A DNA stretch of 64,000 bases from Sulfitobacter sp. EhC04 (GCF_001650875.1 NZ_LXYI01000045.1:124001-188000), one strand, 5' to 3'; counted from the stretch's first letter, positions 51,362 to 60,677 are shown. Notes: generated by a model not told the origin, from the letters alone. Translations and numbers: made by a program.

Positions 51362-52159
51362 ATGAAAGACAATCATATTGCGGAGAATGAAGTGGCCACA
51401 AAGAACATCAAAATCGCGGCCCGTGACGTTCAGGTCTATTATGGCGACACCCATGCCATCAAGGACGTGAATGTCGAGATCGAGGACAAGACCGTCACCG
51501 CCTTCATCGGGCCGTCGGGCTGTGGCAAGTCGACTTTCCTGCGCTGCATCAACCGGATGAACGACACCATCGACATCTGCCGCGTGGTCGGGGACATCCG
51601 GATCGACGGTGAGGACATCTATGACCGCAAGGTGGACCCGGTCCAGCTGCGCGCCAAGGTCGGCATGGTGTTCCAGAAACCAAACCCGTTCCCCAAGTCG
51701 ATCTATGACAATGTGGCTTACGGGCCGCGCATCCACGGCTTGGCCCGCAACAAGGCCGATCTGGATGACATCGTGGAACGCGCGCTGCGGCGCGGTGCGA
51801 TCTGGAATGAGGTCAAGGACCGGCTCGATGCGCCCGGCACCGGCCTTTCCGGTGGCCAGCAGCAGCGGTTGTGTATCGCCCGCGCCGTGGCGACAGAGCC
51901 CGAAGTGCTGCTGATGGATGAACCCTGTTCCGCGCTGGACCCGATTGCGACAGCACAGGTCGAGGAATTGATCGACGAATTGCGCCAGAACTATTCGGTT
52001 GTGATCGTCACCCACTCCATGCAGCAGGCTGCCCGCGTCAGCCAGAAGACCGCCTTTTTCCACCTGGGCAACCTGGTGGAGTTTGGCGACACAGACAAGA
52101 TCTTCACCACCCCCGAAGACCCGCGCACCGAAAGCTACATCACAGGCCGGATTGGATAA
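51362..52159 (+). CDS. pstB: Phosphate ABC transporter ATPase PstB
   Basis: A 265-residue ATPase. Walker A is GPSGCGKST, signature [14 protein letters not shown], Walker [21 protein letters not shown] and H-loop [20 protein letters not shown]. These are diagnostic PstB sequences. It energises phosphate uptake and, with PhoU, passes the phosphate signal to PhoR. Confidence 0.95.
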   Translation: MKDNHIAENEVATKNIKIAARDVQVYYGDTHAIKDVNVEIEDKTVTAFIGPSGCGKSTFLRCINRMNDTIDICRVVGDIRIDGEDIYDRKVDPVQLRAKVGMVFQKPNPFPKSIYDNVAYGPRIHGLARNKADLDDIVERALRRGAIWNEVKDRLDAPGTGLSGGQQQRLCIARAVATEPEVLLMDEPCSALDPIATAQVEELIDELRQNYSVVIVTHSMQQAARVSQKTAFFHLGNLVEFGDTDKIFTTPEDPRTESYITGRIG

Positions 52160-52163
52160 TATC

Positions 52164-52871
52164 ATGCAAGATCAACACATTGCATCAGCATTTGATCGCG
52201 ATCTGGAGGCGGTTCAGGCCCAGATCATGAAGATGGGCGGATTGGTCGAGGATGCCATCCGCAACGGTGCCTTGTCCCTTGAAAGCCGGGACGAGGAACT
52301 GGCCGAGAAGGTCAGGGCAGGGGACAAGGTGATCGACAACCTTGAAATCATGATCAACGAAAGCGCCGCCCGCGTCATCGCCCTGCGTGCACCGACCGCG
52401 ATTGACTTGCGCCTGATCCTGAGCGTGATCAAGATCAGCGCAAACCTTGAGCGGATCGGCGACTACGCAAACAACATGGCCAAACGCACCGGCGTGCTGT
52501 CGCAGATCGCCCCGGTGAACGACAGCGCCGGTGCCATCCGCCGCATGGCGCGCACGGTCGAGGCGATGCTCAAGGACGCGCTGGACGCCTATATCCAGCG
52601 TGACGCCGAACTGGCCGCCGATATCATCGAGCGGGACCAGGATGTGGACCAGATGTACAACGCATTGTTCCGCGAATTCCTGACCTTCATGATGGAAGAT
52701 CCGCGCAATATCACCGCCTGTATGCACCTGCATTTCATCGCCAAAAACGTCGAGCGCATGGGCGATCTGGTAACCTCCATCGCCGAGCAGGTGATCTATC
52801 TGGTCACCGGCCAGCACCCCGACGAGGACCGGCCCAAGGCCGACCACACATCAATGCCGGCAGAGGGTTGA
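52164..52871 (+). CDS. phoU: Phosphate signalling protein PhoU
   Basis: A 235-residue helical protein with two PhoU repeats. Metal-cluster motifs E-x3-D are seen in the first (EIMINESAARVIALRAPTAI, DLRLILSVIKISANLERIGD) and second (HFIAKNVERMGDLVTSIAEQ) repeats. It inhibits PhoR when phosphate is plentiful. It lies 4 bases after pstB. Confidence 0.95.
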   Translation: MQDQHIASAFDRDLEAVQAQIMKMGGLVEDAIRNGALSLESRDEELAEKVRAGDKVIDNLEIMINESAARVIALRAPTAIDLRLILSVIKISANLERIGDYANNMAKRTGVLSQIAPVNDSAGAIRRMARTVEAMLKDALDAYIQRDAELAADIIERDQDVDQMYNALFREFLTFMMEDPRNITACMHLHFIAKNVERMGDLVTSIAEQVIYLVTGQHPDEDRPKADHTSMPAEG

Positions 52872-52873
52872 AG

Positions 52874-53563
52874 ATGTCTGTAACGCAACCGCAGGTCCTG
52901 CTGGTCGAGGACGAACCGGCGCAGCGCGAGGTCCTGGCCTATAATCTGGAAAGCGAAGGCTTTGCCGTGCGCCGCGCAGAGAATGGCGAGGAAGCGCTGC
53001 TGATGGTGTCAGAGGCGCGTCCCGATCTGGTGATCCTTGATTGGATGATGCCGCTGATGAGTGGAATCGAAGTCTGCCGCCAGCTCAAGACACGCGAAGA
53101 GACCCGCGATATCCCGATCATCATGCTGTCGGCACGCTCCGAAGAAGTCGACGCCGTGCGCGGGCTTGAAACCGGTGCGGATGATTATGTTGTGAAACCC
53201 TATGCGCTGCGCGAACTGATGGCGCGCGTCCGCAACCAGCTGCGCCGCTCACGGCCGGCGGCCAGCGGTGCCGAACTGACCTTTGACGACATCCGCCTTG
53301 ATCCGGAGCGGCATCGCGTGAACCGCGCGGAAAAGGAACTGAAGCTGGGGCCAACCGAATACCGGCTGCTGGTGACCTTGCTGGAGAAACCCGGCCGCGT
53401 GTTCAGCCGCGATCAATTGCTGGATCATGTCTGGGGCCGCGACATCTATGTCGACACACGCACGGTAGATGTTCACATCGCACGACTGCGCAAGGCGCTG
53501 ACGGTCCACGGCGGGCAAGACCCGATCAGAACCGTACGCGGCGCAGGCTACGCATTGGGCTGA
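52874..53563 (+). CDS. phoB: Phosphate-regulon response regulator PhoB
   Basis: A 229-residue OmpR-family regulator. The receiver has D56 in DLVILDWMMPLMSG and K in DYVVKPYALRELMARVRNQL. The winged helix has LGPTEYRLLVTLLEKPGRVF and DHVWGRDIYVDTRTVDVHIA, typical PhoB. A TTG two codons upstream overlaps the phoU stop. phoR is at the other end of the operon, so sensor and regulator flank the transporter. Confidence 0.95.
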   Translation: MSVTQPQVLLVEDEPAQREVLAYNLESEGFAVRRAENGEEALLMVSEARPDLVILDWMMPLMSGIEVCRQLKTREETRDIPIIMLSARSEEVDAVRGLETGADDYVVKPYALRELMARVRNQLRRSRPAASGAELTFDDIRLDPERHRVNRAEKELKLGPTEYRLLVTLLEKPGRVFSRDQLLDHVWGRDIYVDTRTVDVHIARLRKALTVHGGQDPIRTVRGAGYALG

Positions 53564-53790
53564 ATGTCATTCTGTGTCTGCGGCAACCGTCCTGAGGGTG
53601 GCAAAGCGGTGTTTTGCTGGCCTCAGGTGATGATTTTATTTACATAATACTGATTATAGGATAACTGGCTACCGTTAGCGGACCGTCAGAACATATCTGT
53701 TCGACCCCATCCTGATGTGCCCCAGTGTTGACTGCTGGACTTTTCGGCCCTTCCGTCGTTAATAATGCACATCTCATCAAGGGGTTGTAT

Positions 53791-54231
53791 ATGCCGTCTG
53801 TCCTGATCCTCAATGGTCCGAACCTGAACCTGCTGGGCACCCGCCAGCCGGAAGTCTATGGCGCAACGACCCTGGCCGACATCGAGAAGATCTGCACCGA
53901 TGCGGCTGCGGCGCTGGGGCTTGATCTGTCCTTTGTGCAAAGCAACCATGAAGGTGCGCTGATTGACGCGATCCACGCCGCCAAAGGCGTTCATGGCGGC
54001 ATCGTGCTGAATGCCGGCGCCTATACCCATACCTCTGTCGCGCTGATGGATGCCATCGCCTCTGTCGAATTGCCGGTTGTGGAGGTTCACCTGAGCAATA
54101 TTCACGCCCGCGAGGCCTTTCGCCATCATTCCTACATCGCCCCTGTCGCCATCGGCCAGATCTGCGGCTTTGGCGCAAAGGGCTATCTGATGGCGCTGGA
54201 TGTGCTTTCAGAAAGGCATGCAACATCATGA
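53791..54231 (+). CDS. aroQ: Type II 3-dehydroquinate dehydratase
   Basis: Third step of the shikimate pathway (trans elimination of water from 3-dehydroquinate). The 146-residue enzyme starts LILNGPNLNLLGTRQPEVYG, with catalytic Y23 and the flexible loop, and has HLSNIHAREAFRHHSYIA with the active histidine. The ATG at 53791 follows AAGGGG. About 230 bases precede it without another gene; ATGA overlap links it to the LuxR gene. Confidence 0.93.
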   Translation: MPSVLILNGPNLNLLGTRQPEVYGATTLADIEKICTDAAAALGLDLSFVQSNHEGALIDAIHAAKGVHGGIVLNAGAYTHTSVALMDAIASVELPVVEVHLSNIHAREAFRHHSYIAPVAIGQICGFGAKGYLMALDVLSERHATS

Positions 54232-54983
54232 GTTTACGAGAGTATCTTCATTCTGTCGCCCGCTGTCCCAGCCTGGAAGAGCTTTGGGATCTGCATACCA
54301 CAAAGATGGCGACCTACGGGTTTGACCGGCTGATCTATGGCTTTACCCGCTACCGCACCTCAACCTCCCTGGGTGACCCGGAAGACTTTGTCATTCTGAC
54401 CAACCACAGCCGCGCCTATACAGACGAATTCCTTGGCGGTGGCCTGTATTTTCATGCGCCCATGGTCCATTGGGCGCTCAAGCACGAAGGCGCCTGCAGC
54501 TGGACCGTCCTGCATGACATGGCACGCGAACGGGCCATGACCCCGGCAGAGGCGCGCGTGATCGACTTCAACCATCGCATGAAGGTCACCGCAGGATATA
54601 CCGTCAGCTTCAAATCCATCTCTGCCCGGTCCAAGGGGGCCATCGCCCTGACGGCCAAGCCCGGCATGTCGCAGGACGAGGTCGATGACCTATGGGCCCT
54701 GCATGGCAATGACATCAAGCTGATGAACGAAATCGCGCATCTGAAAATCCTGACCCTGCCCTACCACTCGCAGCGCCGCGCCCTGACACCGCGTCAGCGC
54801 GAAGCGCTGGAATGGGTGGGTGACGGCAAGACGATGCAGGATATCGCGGTGATCATGGGGCTGACATCGGCCACCGTTGAAAAACACCTCAGACTGGCGC
54901 GCGAGGCGCTGGCGGTGGATACCACGGCACAGGCGGTGCTCAAGGCGTCATTTTCGAACCAGATGTTCGTGCTGGACGCATAG
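54228..54983 (+). CDS. LuxR-type regulator with autoinducer-binding domain (solo)
   Basis: A 251-residue regulator. The N-terminal domain (residues about 15-170) resembles the acyl-homoserine-lactone-binding fold: YGFDRLIYGFTRYRTS and HWALKHEGACSWTV. The C-terminal LuxR helix-turn-helix is LTPRQREALEWVGDGKTMQD, then IAVIMGLTSATVEKHLRLAR. No luxI is in the window, so it is a solo or responds to a signal made elsewhere. It is translationally coupled to aroQ by ATGA. Confidence 0.88.
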   Translation: MSLREYLHSVARCPSLEELWDLHTTKMATYGFDRLIYGFTRYRTSTSLGDPEDFVILTNHSRAYTDEFLGGGLYFHAPMVHWALKHEGACSWTVLHDMARERAMTPAEARVIDFNHRMKVTAGYTVSFKSISARSKGAIALTAKPGMSQDEVDDLWALHGNDIKLMNEIAHLKILTLPYHSQRRALTPRQREALEWVGDGKTMQDIAVIMGLTSATVEKHLRLAREALAVDTTAQAVLKASFSNQMFVLDA

Positions 54984-55405
54984 ATTCAGCCGAATCTGAC
55001 GTGTCGCGTGAAATATTCCCCTTGTTTAGGGCCTGTGGACAAACCTCTTCAAAAGGTAAGGAATCCCTGACTGGCTCAAAGCGGGAAGTTGACCCAAAGT
55101 AACGGTGTTCCTGGCGAACGGTTTGACCACAGGGACAAAGCCTGTAAATCCTTGTTATAACAAGGCTCTTTGCAGGTTCCGGTTACAGTCGGGCGTATTC
55201 TTCCGCCCGGCTGTCCGGGGTGATAACGCCCCTGCTCCTCCCCGAGCGTTCCGTCATCGGGCGTAGGGCGGGCCTTGATATTCAAGGTCCGCCCGCTTCA
55301 TCTCAGCAGCGCCGCCAAGATCGGTCCAAACAGAAAGGGCGGCACCCTGCGGCACCGCCCCTTTCAATTCGATGTCGCCCTGCCGTCCATCGGACGACGC
55401 GACGC
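54984..55405. other. Gene-free region with several palindromes and a MITE-end remnant
   Basis: The 422 bases between the LuxR and tsf stops hold no gene. At 55029 GGGCCTGTGGAC repeats the end of the MITE-like element at 27261; an imperfect inverse (GTTTGACCACAGGGAC) is at 55121-55136, so a 108-bp decayed element is possible. CCTTGTTATAACAAGG at 55150-55165 is a perfect palindrome. Near-perfect GGGCGGGCCTTGA/TCAAGGTCCGCCC lies at 55266-55294. The tsf terminator follows. Confidence 0.5.
55334..55364 (-). terminator. Terminator after tsf
   Basis: On the minus strand GGGCGGTGCC and GGTGCCGCCC pair and are followed by TTTCTGTTT. It lies about 40 bases past the tsf stop. Confidence 0.75.
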
Positions 55406-56287
55406 TTAGCCTTTGGCGGCCTTGGCCACTTCGGCAGCAAAGTCTTCCTTGACCACTTCGATGCCTTCGCCGACTTCGAGACGCACGAAACCGGTGATGG
55501 TGGCACCAACTTCTTTCGCCGCGTCACCCACGGTCAGATCGGGGTTCACGACAAAGGATTGGTTCAGCAGCGTGACTTCGGACATGTATTTTTTCATCCG
55601 GCCCACGATCATTTTTTCGATGACCTGCTCGGGCTTGCCGCTTTCGCGCGCGATGTCCATCTGGACCTGCTTTTCCTTCTCGACCACGGCCGGGTCCAGA
55701 TCGTCTTCGGACAGGGACGCCGGGTTCACCGCCGCGATGTGCATTGCAACCTGCTTGCCGAATGCATCGTCGCCGCCGGTCATCGCGACCAGAACGCCGA
55801 TCTTGCCCATACCGGGGGCAGCCGCGTTGTGGACATAGGACACCACGGTGTCGCCATCCACTGTCGCCATGCGGCGCACGGACATGTTCTCGCCGATCAC
55901 GGCAACCGCGTCTGTCACGGTCTGCTCGACGGATTTGCCGCCCATATCCGCCGCTTTCAGCGCATCAATATCGGAAACAGCAACAGCGACAGCGACATCG
56001 GCGATGCCTGCAACCATTTTCTGGAAATCCGCGTTCTTGCCGACGAAATCGGTTTCTGAGTTCACTTCGACCGCGACGCCATGGCCACCCTCGACCTTGA
56101 CCGCAACCAGACCTTCGGCGGCGGTACGGCCCGATTTCTTGGCGGCTTTCGCCAGACCCTTGGTGCGCAGCCAGTCAACGGCGGCTTCCATGTCGCCGTC
56201 GTTCTCCGTCAGCGCCCTCTTGGCGTCCATCATGCCTGCGCCGGTGCTGTCGCGCAGTTCTTTTACCATAGATGCTGTGATTGCCAT
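55406..56287 (-). CDS. tsf: Translation elongation factor Ts
   Basis: Guanine-nucleotide exchange factor for EF-Tu. The 293-residue protein starts with the N-domain [20 protein letters not shown], followed by [20 protein letters not shown] and the core [19 protein letters not shown], holding the conserved TDFV motif. It follows rpsB, as in most bacteria, with an attenuator-like hairpin between. Confidence 0.96.
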   Translation of the reverse strand: MAITASMVKELRDSTGAGMMDAKRALTENDGDMEAAVDWLRTKGLAKAAKKSGRTAAEGLVAVKVEGGHGVAVEVNSETDFVGKNADFQKMVAGIADVAVAVAVSDIDALKAADMGGKSVEQTVTDAVAVIGENMSVRRMATVDGDTVVSYVHNAAAPGMGKIGVLVAMTGGDDAFGKQVAMHIAAVNPASLSEDDLDPAVVEKEKQVQMDIARESGKPEQVIEKMIVGRMKKYMSEVTLLNQSFVVNPDLTVGDAAKEVGATITGFVRLEVGEGIEVVKEDFAAEVAKAAKG

Positions 56288-56319
56288 CTTTGGGTGCTCC
56301 TAATTTCAATCAAACGATC

Positions 56320-56340
56320 GGGGCAGGTTTCCCCTGCCCC
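56320..56340 (-). terminator. Hairpin between rpsB and tsf
   Basis: GGGGCAGG and CCTGCCCC form an 8-bp stem with a 5-base loop in the 87-base rpsB-tsf gap. It is probably an attenuator or processing site, since tsf is usually read from the rpsB promoter. Confidence 0.6.
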
Positions 56341-56374
56341 ATATGTCAGGCGTATGTCAGTCTCGTGACAACGC

Positions 56375-57262
56375 TCAGCCTTCGGCTTTTTCAGCGGCCT
56401 TGGCTTCGGTTTCCTGCTTGGATTCCAGATCCAGCGGCGCATCCTTGGCCATCGCGTCGTTCGACACGGTCTCGGAGGAGGCATTGCCGACCTCGACACC
56501 GGTGCTTTCCTCGGCCAGCGCTTCTTCGACCGGGGCTTCTTCCATGGCACCCAGGTCAACGCCTGCCGCACCCAGCTGGGCCGACATGCCGTCAAGTGCC
56601 GCGCGCGATGCCAGATCGCAATAGAGCGAGATGGCACGGGCCGCGTCGTCGTTGCCGGGGATGATGTAGTCGATCCCGTCGGGCGAGCAGTTGGTGTCAA
56701 CCACGGCCACAACCGGGATGCCCAGCTTGTTGGCTTCGGCAACCGCCAGCGCTTCTTTCTTGACGTCGATGACAAAGATCAGGTCAGGGCGACCGCCCAT
56801 TTCACGGATACCGCCAAGCGAGGCTTCCAGCTTGGCCTGGTCGCGTTCCATGCCCAGGCGCTCTTTCTTGGTCAGACCTTCAAAGCCACGTTCGGATTGT
56901 TCGTCGATGGACTTCAGACGGTTGATCGACTGGGACACGGTCTGCCAGTTGGTCAGCGTGCCGCCCAGCCAGCGGTGGTTCATGTAATATTGCGCGCATT
57001 TTTCTGCCGCTTCTGCGACGGGCTGCTGCGCCTGACGCTTGGTGCCCACGAACAACACGCTGCCGCCCTTGGCGACGGTATCGCGGATCGCCTGCAACGC
57101 CTGGTCCAGCATCGGAACAGTCTGCGTCAGGTCCATGATGTGAATGCCGTTGCGCGCGCCATAGATGAACGGACCCATGCGGGGGTTCCAACGCTGCGTC
57201 TGGTGGCCGAAGTGTACGCCTGCTTCAAGCAATTGGCGCATGGAGAACTCAGGAAGAGCCAT
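56375..57262 (-). CDS. rpsB: Small-subunit ribosomal protein S2
   Basis: A 295-residue S2, longer than E. coli S2 (241), owing to an acidic Ala/Glu-rich C-terminal tail from about residue 245. The core has [20 protein letters not shown], then [16 protein letters not shown] and [14 protein letters not shown]. Such tails are common in Rhodobacterales. The leader of about 270 bases before it contains no recognised regulatory fold. Confidence 0.96.
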   Translation of the reverse strand: MALPEFSMRQLLEAGVHFGHQTQRWNPRMGPFIYGARNGIHIMDLTQTVPMLDQALQAIRDTVAKGGSVLFVGTKRQAQQPVAEAAEKCAQYYMNHRWLGGTLTNWQTVSQSINRLKSIDEQSERGFEGLTKKERLGMERDQAKLEASLGGIREMGGRPDLIFVIDVKKEALAVAEANKLGIPVVAVVDTNCSPDGIDYIIPGNDDAARAISLYCDLASRAALDGMSAQLGAAGVDLGAMEEAPVEEALAEESTGVEVGNASSETVSNDAMAKDAPLDLESKQETEAKAAEKAEG

Positions 57263-57476
57263 GTCTTTATACCTTTCCGGTTTAGCCTCGTCGGGGGTAT
57301 GACAGCAGATGCTGCCAACCGGCGGACGCTTGAGGATGTCTCCCCCAAGGGCCCAACCCCGACTGCGGGATTAAGTGGGCGTGCTATAGGCCAGCAGCGC
57401 CCGCTGTGCAAGGGATAAACTGTTTGTCATCGCCATGGACAGACCATGCGCATTGCCGCAAACTCAAGCCAAGAAC

Positions 57477-57525
57477 ACAAGGCCGAAATAACAAGGCCAA
57501 ATAGACAAGGCCAAATAGACAAGGG
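57477..57525. repeat. 14-bp tandem repeat, three and a half copies
   Basis: ACAAGGCCAAATAG occurs twice exactly (57491 and 57505), once with three changes (57477), and in part at 57519. The last partial unit supplies AAGGGA, the ribosome-binding site of the gene starting at 57535. Confidence 0.85.
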
Positions 57526-57534
57526 ACGTAACCA

Positions 57535-58098
57535 ATGTTGAAATCCACCGCGCTGCTGGCACTGCTCACCCTCGCCGCACCCGGCTTTGCCCAGACGCTG
57601 ACCCTGACGCCCGCGTCTCCGCAACCTGAGGCGGGGTCCCTGAAACAAGGGCTGGCCGTTGACTATGCCTATTACAGTGTCCGGTCGCTGGACGAGGCAA
57701 AGGGCAAGCTGGACCGGGCCAAGGCAGGGCCGCCACTGGCCGGGTTTTCCTATCTCGACACAGATCCGGGCGACAACACGATGACATCGACCAGCGCGGA
57801 AAAGGTACTGGCCGCGATCAGCGGTTATATCAAGTTCGACGCGCCCGGCACCTATGACGTTGAATTCATCAGCAATGACGGCTTGCAGGCCAGCATCGGC
57901 GGACAGCAGGTGGCGCTTTTTGACGGTGTGCATGGCTGCGAATCCGCGGGCGTGACATCGGTCGCGGTGCCGCAGGCGGGCTGGTACGAGGTCGAGGCCA
58001 CCTATTTCCAGCGCAAGGGCTCTGCATGCCTTTTGATGGACTGGGGCCAGTCGGGCAATATGGAACCGGTGCCGGACGCAGCTTTCGCCCACAAGTAA
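57535..58098 (+). CDS. Secreted PA14-like domain protein
   Basis: A 187-residue exported protein. The signal peptide ends near residue 17 (GFAQT). From about residue 25 on it resembles a PA14 domain: GLAVDYAYYSVRSLDEA at the start, YIKFDAPGTYDVEFISNDGL in the centre and GWYEVEATYFQRKGSACLLM near the end. PA14 modules bind carbohydrates in many contexts. It stands alone between rpsB and the ornithine-lipid genes; function unknown. Confidence 0.75.
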   Translation: MLKSTALLALLTLAAPGFAQTLTLTPASPQPEAGSLKQGLAVDYAYYSVRSLDEAKGKLDRAKAGPPLAGFSYLDTDPGDNTMTSTSAEKVLAAISGYIKFDAPGTYDVEFISNDGLQASIGGQQVALFDGVHGCESAGVTSVAVPQAGWYEVEATYFQRKGSACLLMDWGQSGNMEPVPDAAFAHK

Positions 58099-58116
58099 GA
58101 CATGGGGGATGCGGTA

Positions 58117-58950
58117 TCAGCCGCGTCCCAAAAGCGCCTGATGGCCAGCGCGCACCGCCTTTTCACAGGCCAGCGCCAGCGCCTTGCGATCCGGCATGTC
58201 GCTGACCCGCAGGGCGGGATGAAACACCACCTGCACCCTGCCCTGTCTGGCCGGTGCCAGCGTGTGGATCAGATGTGTCCCGAAATCCATGTCACCCCAC
58301 CACCCGTAAAACCGCGCGTCGGTGCCGTGAGGGGCATGATACACCACGGTGACGGGCTGTACCTGGATCTGATCGCGCAGATCCGGTGCGAAAAAACTCT
58401 GGAACAGCGTGGTCTTGAACGGCAGCACCTGCCTGCCATCTGTGCTGGTGCCCTCGGGGAAGAACAGCAACTTGTGACCTGCCAGCAACCGCTTTTGAAA
58501 CAGGGCCGTCTGTTCGCGTGCCCGTGCCGGGTCGCGCTCGATGAAAACGGTTCCGGTGGCGCGCGCCAGCCAACCGATACCGGGCCAGCGCGCCACCTCT
58601 GATTTCGAGACAAAATAGGCCCGCTTGGCCGCGTTCAGCACAAAAATGTCCAGCCAGGACGCATGGTTGCAAACCACTGCCCCGCGCCCTGTCATCGGAA
58701 CGCCCGAAACCTCGTGACGCAACCCGATGATGCGCAGCGCAATGCGGCAGACCCATTGGGTCATATAAGGCGTCACCGGCCGGTTCGCGCCGCAGAGCGG
58801 CCGTTCTACCGCCCGCAAGAGCAGCTTGATCAGCAAGCCGCCGAAAACCACCACGATCAGGGCCAATGCCCGCAGGACCACGCGCAGCCAGCCCAGCACG
58901 GTGATCCGGGGATAGACCGGCGGCACACCGCTGTCCCAGGCTGTGGTCAT
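58117..58950 (-). CDS. olsA: Lyso-ornithine lipid O-acyltransferase (PlsC family)
   Basis: Second step of ornithine lipid synthesis: adds an acyl chain to lyso-ornithine lipid at the inner membrane. The 277-residue protein has an N-terminal membrane segment (about 18-42) and the PlsC motifs N-H-x4-D (VVCNHASWLDIFVLNA) and PEGTST (LLFFPEGTSTDGRQVLPF). It overlaps olsB by ATGA. General lysophosphatidic acid acyltransferase activity is possible, as some OlsA enzymes do both. Confidence 0.88.
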   Translation of the reverse strand: MTTAWDSGVPPVYPRITVLGWLRVVLRALALIVVVFGGLLIKLLLRAVERPLCGANRPVTPYMTQWVCRIALRIIGLRHEVSGVPMTGRGAVVCNHASWLDIFVLNAAKRAYFVSKSEVARWPGIGWLARATGTVFIERDPARAREQTALFQKRLLAGHKLLFFPEGTSTDGRQVLPFKTTLFQSFFAPDLRDQIQVQPVTVVYHAPHGTDARFYGWWGDMDFGTHLIHTLAPARQGRVQVVFHPALRVSDMPDRKALALACEKAVRAGHQALLGRG

Positions 58951-59711
58951 GCGCCGGCGGCCCCATAGATACGGGCCTGCCGCGTGTTGATCTGGGTGGT
59001 GTCCATGATCAGACAAACATCGACCGTGTTGAAGGCATGATCCACAAATGCCCCTTCTCCCACACAGCCGCCCAGCCGCAGATAGGCCTTGATCAGACTG
59101 GGGATCTGGCGCATCGCCGCTTTGCGATCCAGTTGAGCTTCGTCCAGCAGGCCCATGCTTTGAAAGGATTTCTCCAACGCGCGCACCCGCAGGTCAGGCG
59201 GGGCAAGATGGCGTTCGTGCAGCAGGCTCAGCGGCGCGGCCAGCCGGTCGATATCCGTGCCGTGAAAGCTGGCGACGCCAAACAGGATCTCCACCCCGTG
59301 CTGTTTGACGTATCGCGCCAGCGCGGACCACAGCACATGCATCCCAACTCCGCCACGATAGTCAGGGTGAAGACAGGAGCGACCTAATTCCAACAGGTTA
59401 CGGCCCGAAGTTAACAGGGGCGACAGGTCATACTCCGCAGCCGAATAGAACCCCCCGGCCTCGATCGCCCGTTCCGCGCGCATCAACCGATAGACCCCCA
59501 CAACCGCGTCCGACCGGATGTCCGTCAACAGTAGGTGGTCAAAAAACGGGTCCAGGTGATCGCGCTCAAGTTTGCGTTCGTGGTCGACAAGGGGGCCGCT
59601 GCCGCCCAGTTCGGTGACAAAGACATCATACCGCAGGCGCTGCGCCGCATGCAGGTCTGCAGGCGTTTTCGCAAGACTGACCGAAAAATCCGCCGCATGT
59701 GCCTGAGCCAT
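58947..59711 (-). CDS. olsB: Ornithine-acyl-ACP N-acyltransferase
   Basis: First step of ornithine lipid synthesis: links a 3-hydroxyacyl chain to the amino group of ornithine. The 254-residue protein of the GNAT/hemolysin-like fold has AQRLRYDVFVTELGG and LELGRSCLHPDYRGGVGMHV, the typical OlsB block. ATG at 59711 was chosen; the frame continues 21 codons upstream. Ornithine lipids replace phospholipids under phosphate limitation in many relatives; no Pho box is seen before this gene. Confidence 0.88.
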   Translation of the reverse strand: MAQAHAADFSVSLAKTPADLHAAQRLRYDVFVTELGGSGPLVDHERKLERDHLDPFFDHLLLTDIRSDAVVGVYRLMRAERAIEAGGFYSAAEYDLSPLLTSGRNLLELGRSCLHPDYRGGVGMHVLWSALARYVKQHGVEILFGVASFHGTDIDRLAAPLSLLHERHLAPPDLRVRALEKSFQSMGLLDEAQLDRKAAMRQIPSLIKAYLRLGGCVGEGAFVDHAFNTVDVCLIMDTTQINTRQARIYGAAGA

Positions 59712-59861
59712 CTGCCTGCCGTCGCTGTTAGGAACCCTTGGCCGTCTGATAGGCAAAGAGCAGGCCAAGCGCAATCCTTGTGCCTTGGCTGGAAATGCCG
59801 CATCATCACCTCAAGGTTGCAGGTTTTCTTAATAGTTCCCGCGTTAATCATTTGAAAAGGA

Positions 59862-60047
59862 TCATGGGTCATCAAAGACCGGCATCAACCCGACCCGAAA
59901 GCTGTCTATGACAATTTTACCCACATCCCTGAAATTGACGGTCACTTTGCCGCCGATATTGCTCTGTACCTGTCCGACCCCCCAATCGGGCCGGTCGGGA
60001 TGGGTCACCAGCATACCGGGGGTCAGAATGGCGTTCAGGTCGTCCAT
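59862..60047 (-). CDS. DUF3553 domain protein
   Basis: A 61-residue protein of SH3-like type: LTPGMLVTHPDRPDWGVGQV, then NIGGKVTVNFRDVGKIVI, the DUF3553 pattern (a CarD-like/UvrD-tail-type tudor fold). The ATG at 60047 gives the family length. It may bind RNA polymerase or another partner, by resemblance only. It lies divergent from chpT, 27 bases apart, and upstream of olsB in the same direction. Confidence 0.8.
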   Translation of the reverse strand: MDDLNAILTPGMLVTHPDRPDWGVGQVQSNIGGKVTVNFRDVGKIVIDSFRVGLMPVFDDP

Positions 60048-60074
60048 GGTTTCGCCCCTTTCTGAAAGGTCCGC

Positions 60075-60677
60075 ATGATGGCCGACGCCCAGCTTGATCT
60101 TGTTGCAATGATCGGCAGCCGCATCTGTCATGACCTGATATCGCCTATTGGTGCAATCAACAACGGGCTGGAATTGCTTGAAATGGCCGGCAACGCCAAA
60201 ACGGGGCCGGAAATCTCGTTGATCGGGGAAAGTGTTGGCAATGCCTCTGCCCGGATACGGTTTTTCCGGGTCAGCTTTGGCGCGGCGGGCGATCAGTTGA
60301 TGGGCCCTGCGGAAGTCAGGTCAATCCTGCGGGACCTTTATGATGGGGGGCGGCTGAGGGTGGAATGGCAACCCGATCAGTCGCAAGCCCGCGCTGAGGT
60401 GAAATTGGCCTTTCTCGCCATCCTCTGCCTTGAAAGCGCCCTGCCCTATGGCGGGAAAATCACGGTCACGCAGAACGCGAAGAACTGGCAGATTGCCGCG
60501 CTGGCCGACAAGCTGAAGGTTGATCCGGCGCTGTGGAAATTGCTTGCATCGGGCAGCGCGCGCAACGGCCTTCAGCCCTCACATGTGCAATTCGCGCTGC
60601 TGCCCCTGATTGCCGCCGACACGGGGCGGCAGGTGTCGCATCAGGTGACAGACACGACACTCACCATCAGTTTTTAA
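60075..60677 (+). CDS. chpT: ChpT-like histidine phosphotransferase
   Basis: Phosphorelay protein passing phosphate from CckA to CtrA and CpdR. The 200-residue protein has the phospho-acceptor H19 in SRICHDLISPIGAINNGLEL and a degenerate kinase-like C-terminal domain without ATP-binding boxes. In Rhodobacterales this relay controls motility and gene-transfer agents. ATG at 60075 or the next codon. The stop codon directly touches a palindromic element. Confidence 0.88.
   Translation: MMADAQLDLVAMIGSRICHDLISPIGAINNGLELLEMAGNAKTGPEISLIGESVGNASARIRFFRVSFGAAGDQLMGPAEVRSILRDLYDGGRLRVEWQPDQSQARAEVKLAFLAILCLESALPYGGKITVTQNAKNWQIAALADKLKVDPALWKLLASGSARNGLQPSHVQFALLPLIAADTGRQVSHQVTDTTLTISF

Noticed and set aside
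57263-57534. A structured ribosomal-protein leader before rpsB
   Set aside because: No known leader fold could be recognised by eye; a covariance search would be needed to claim one.
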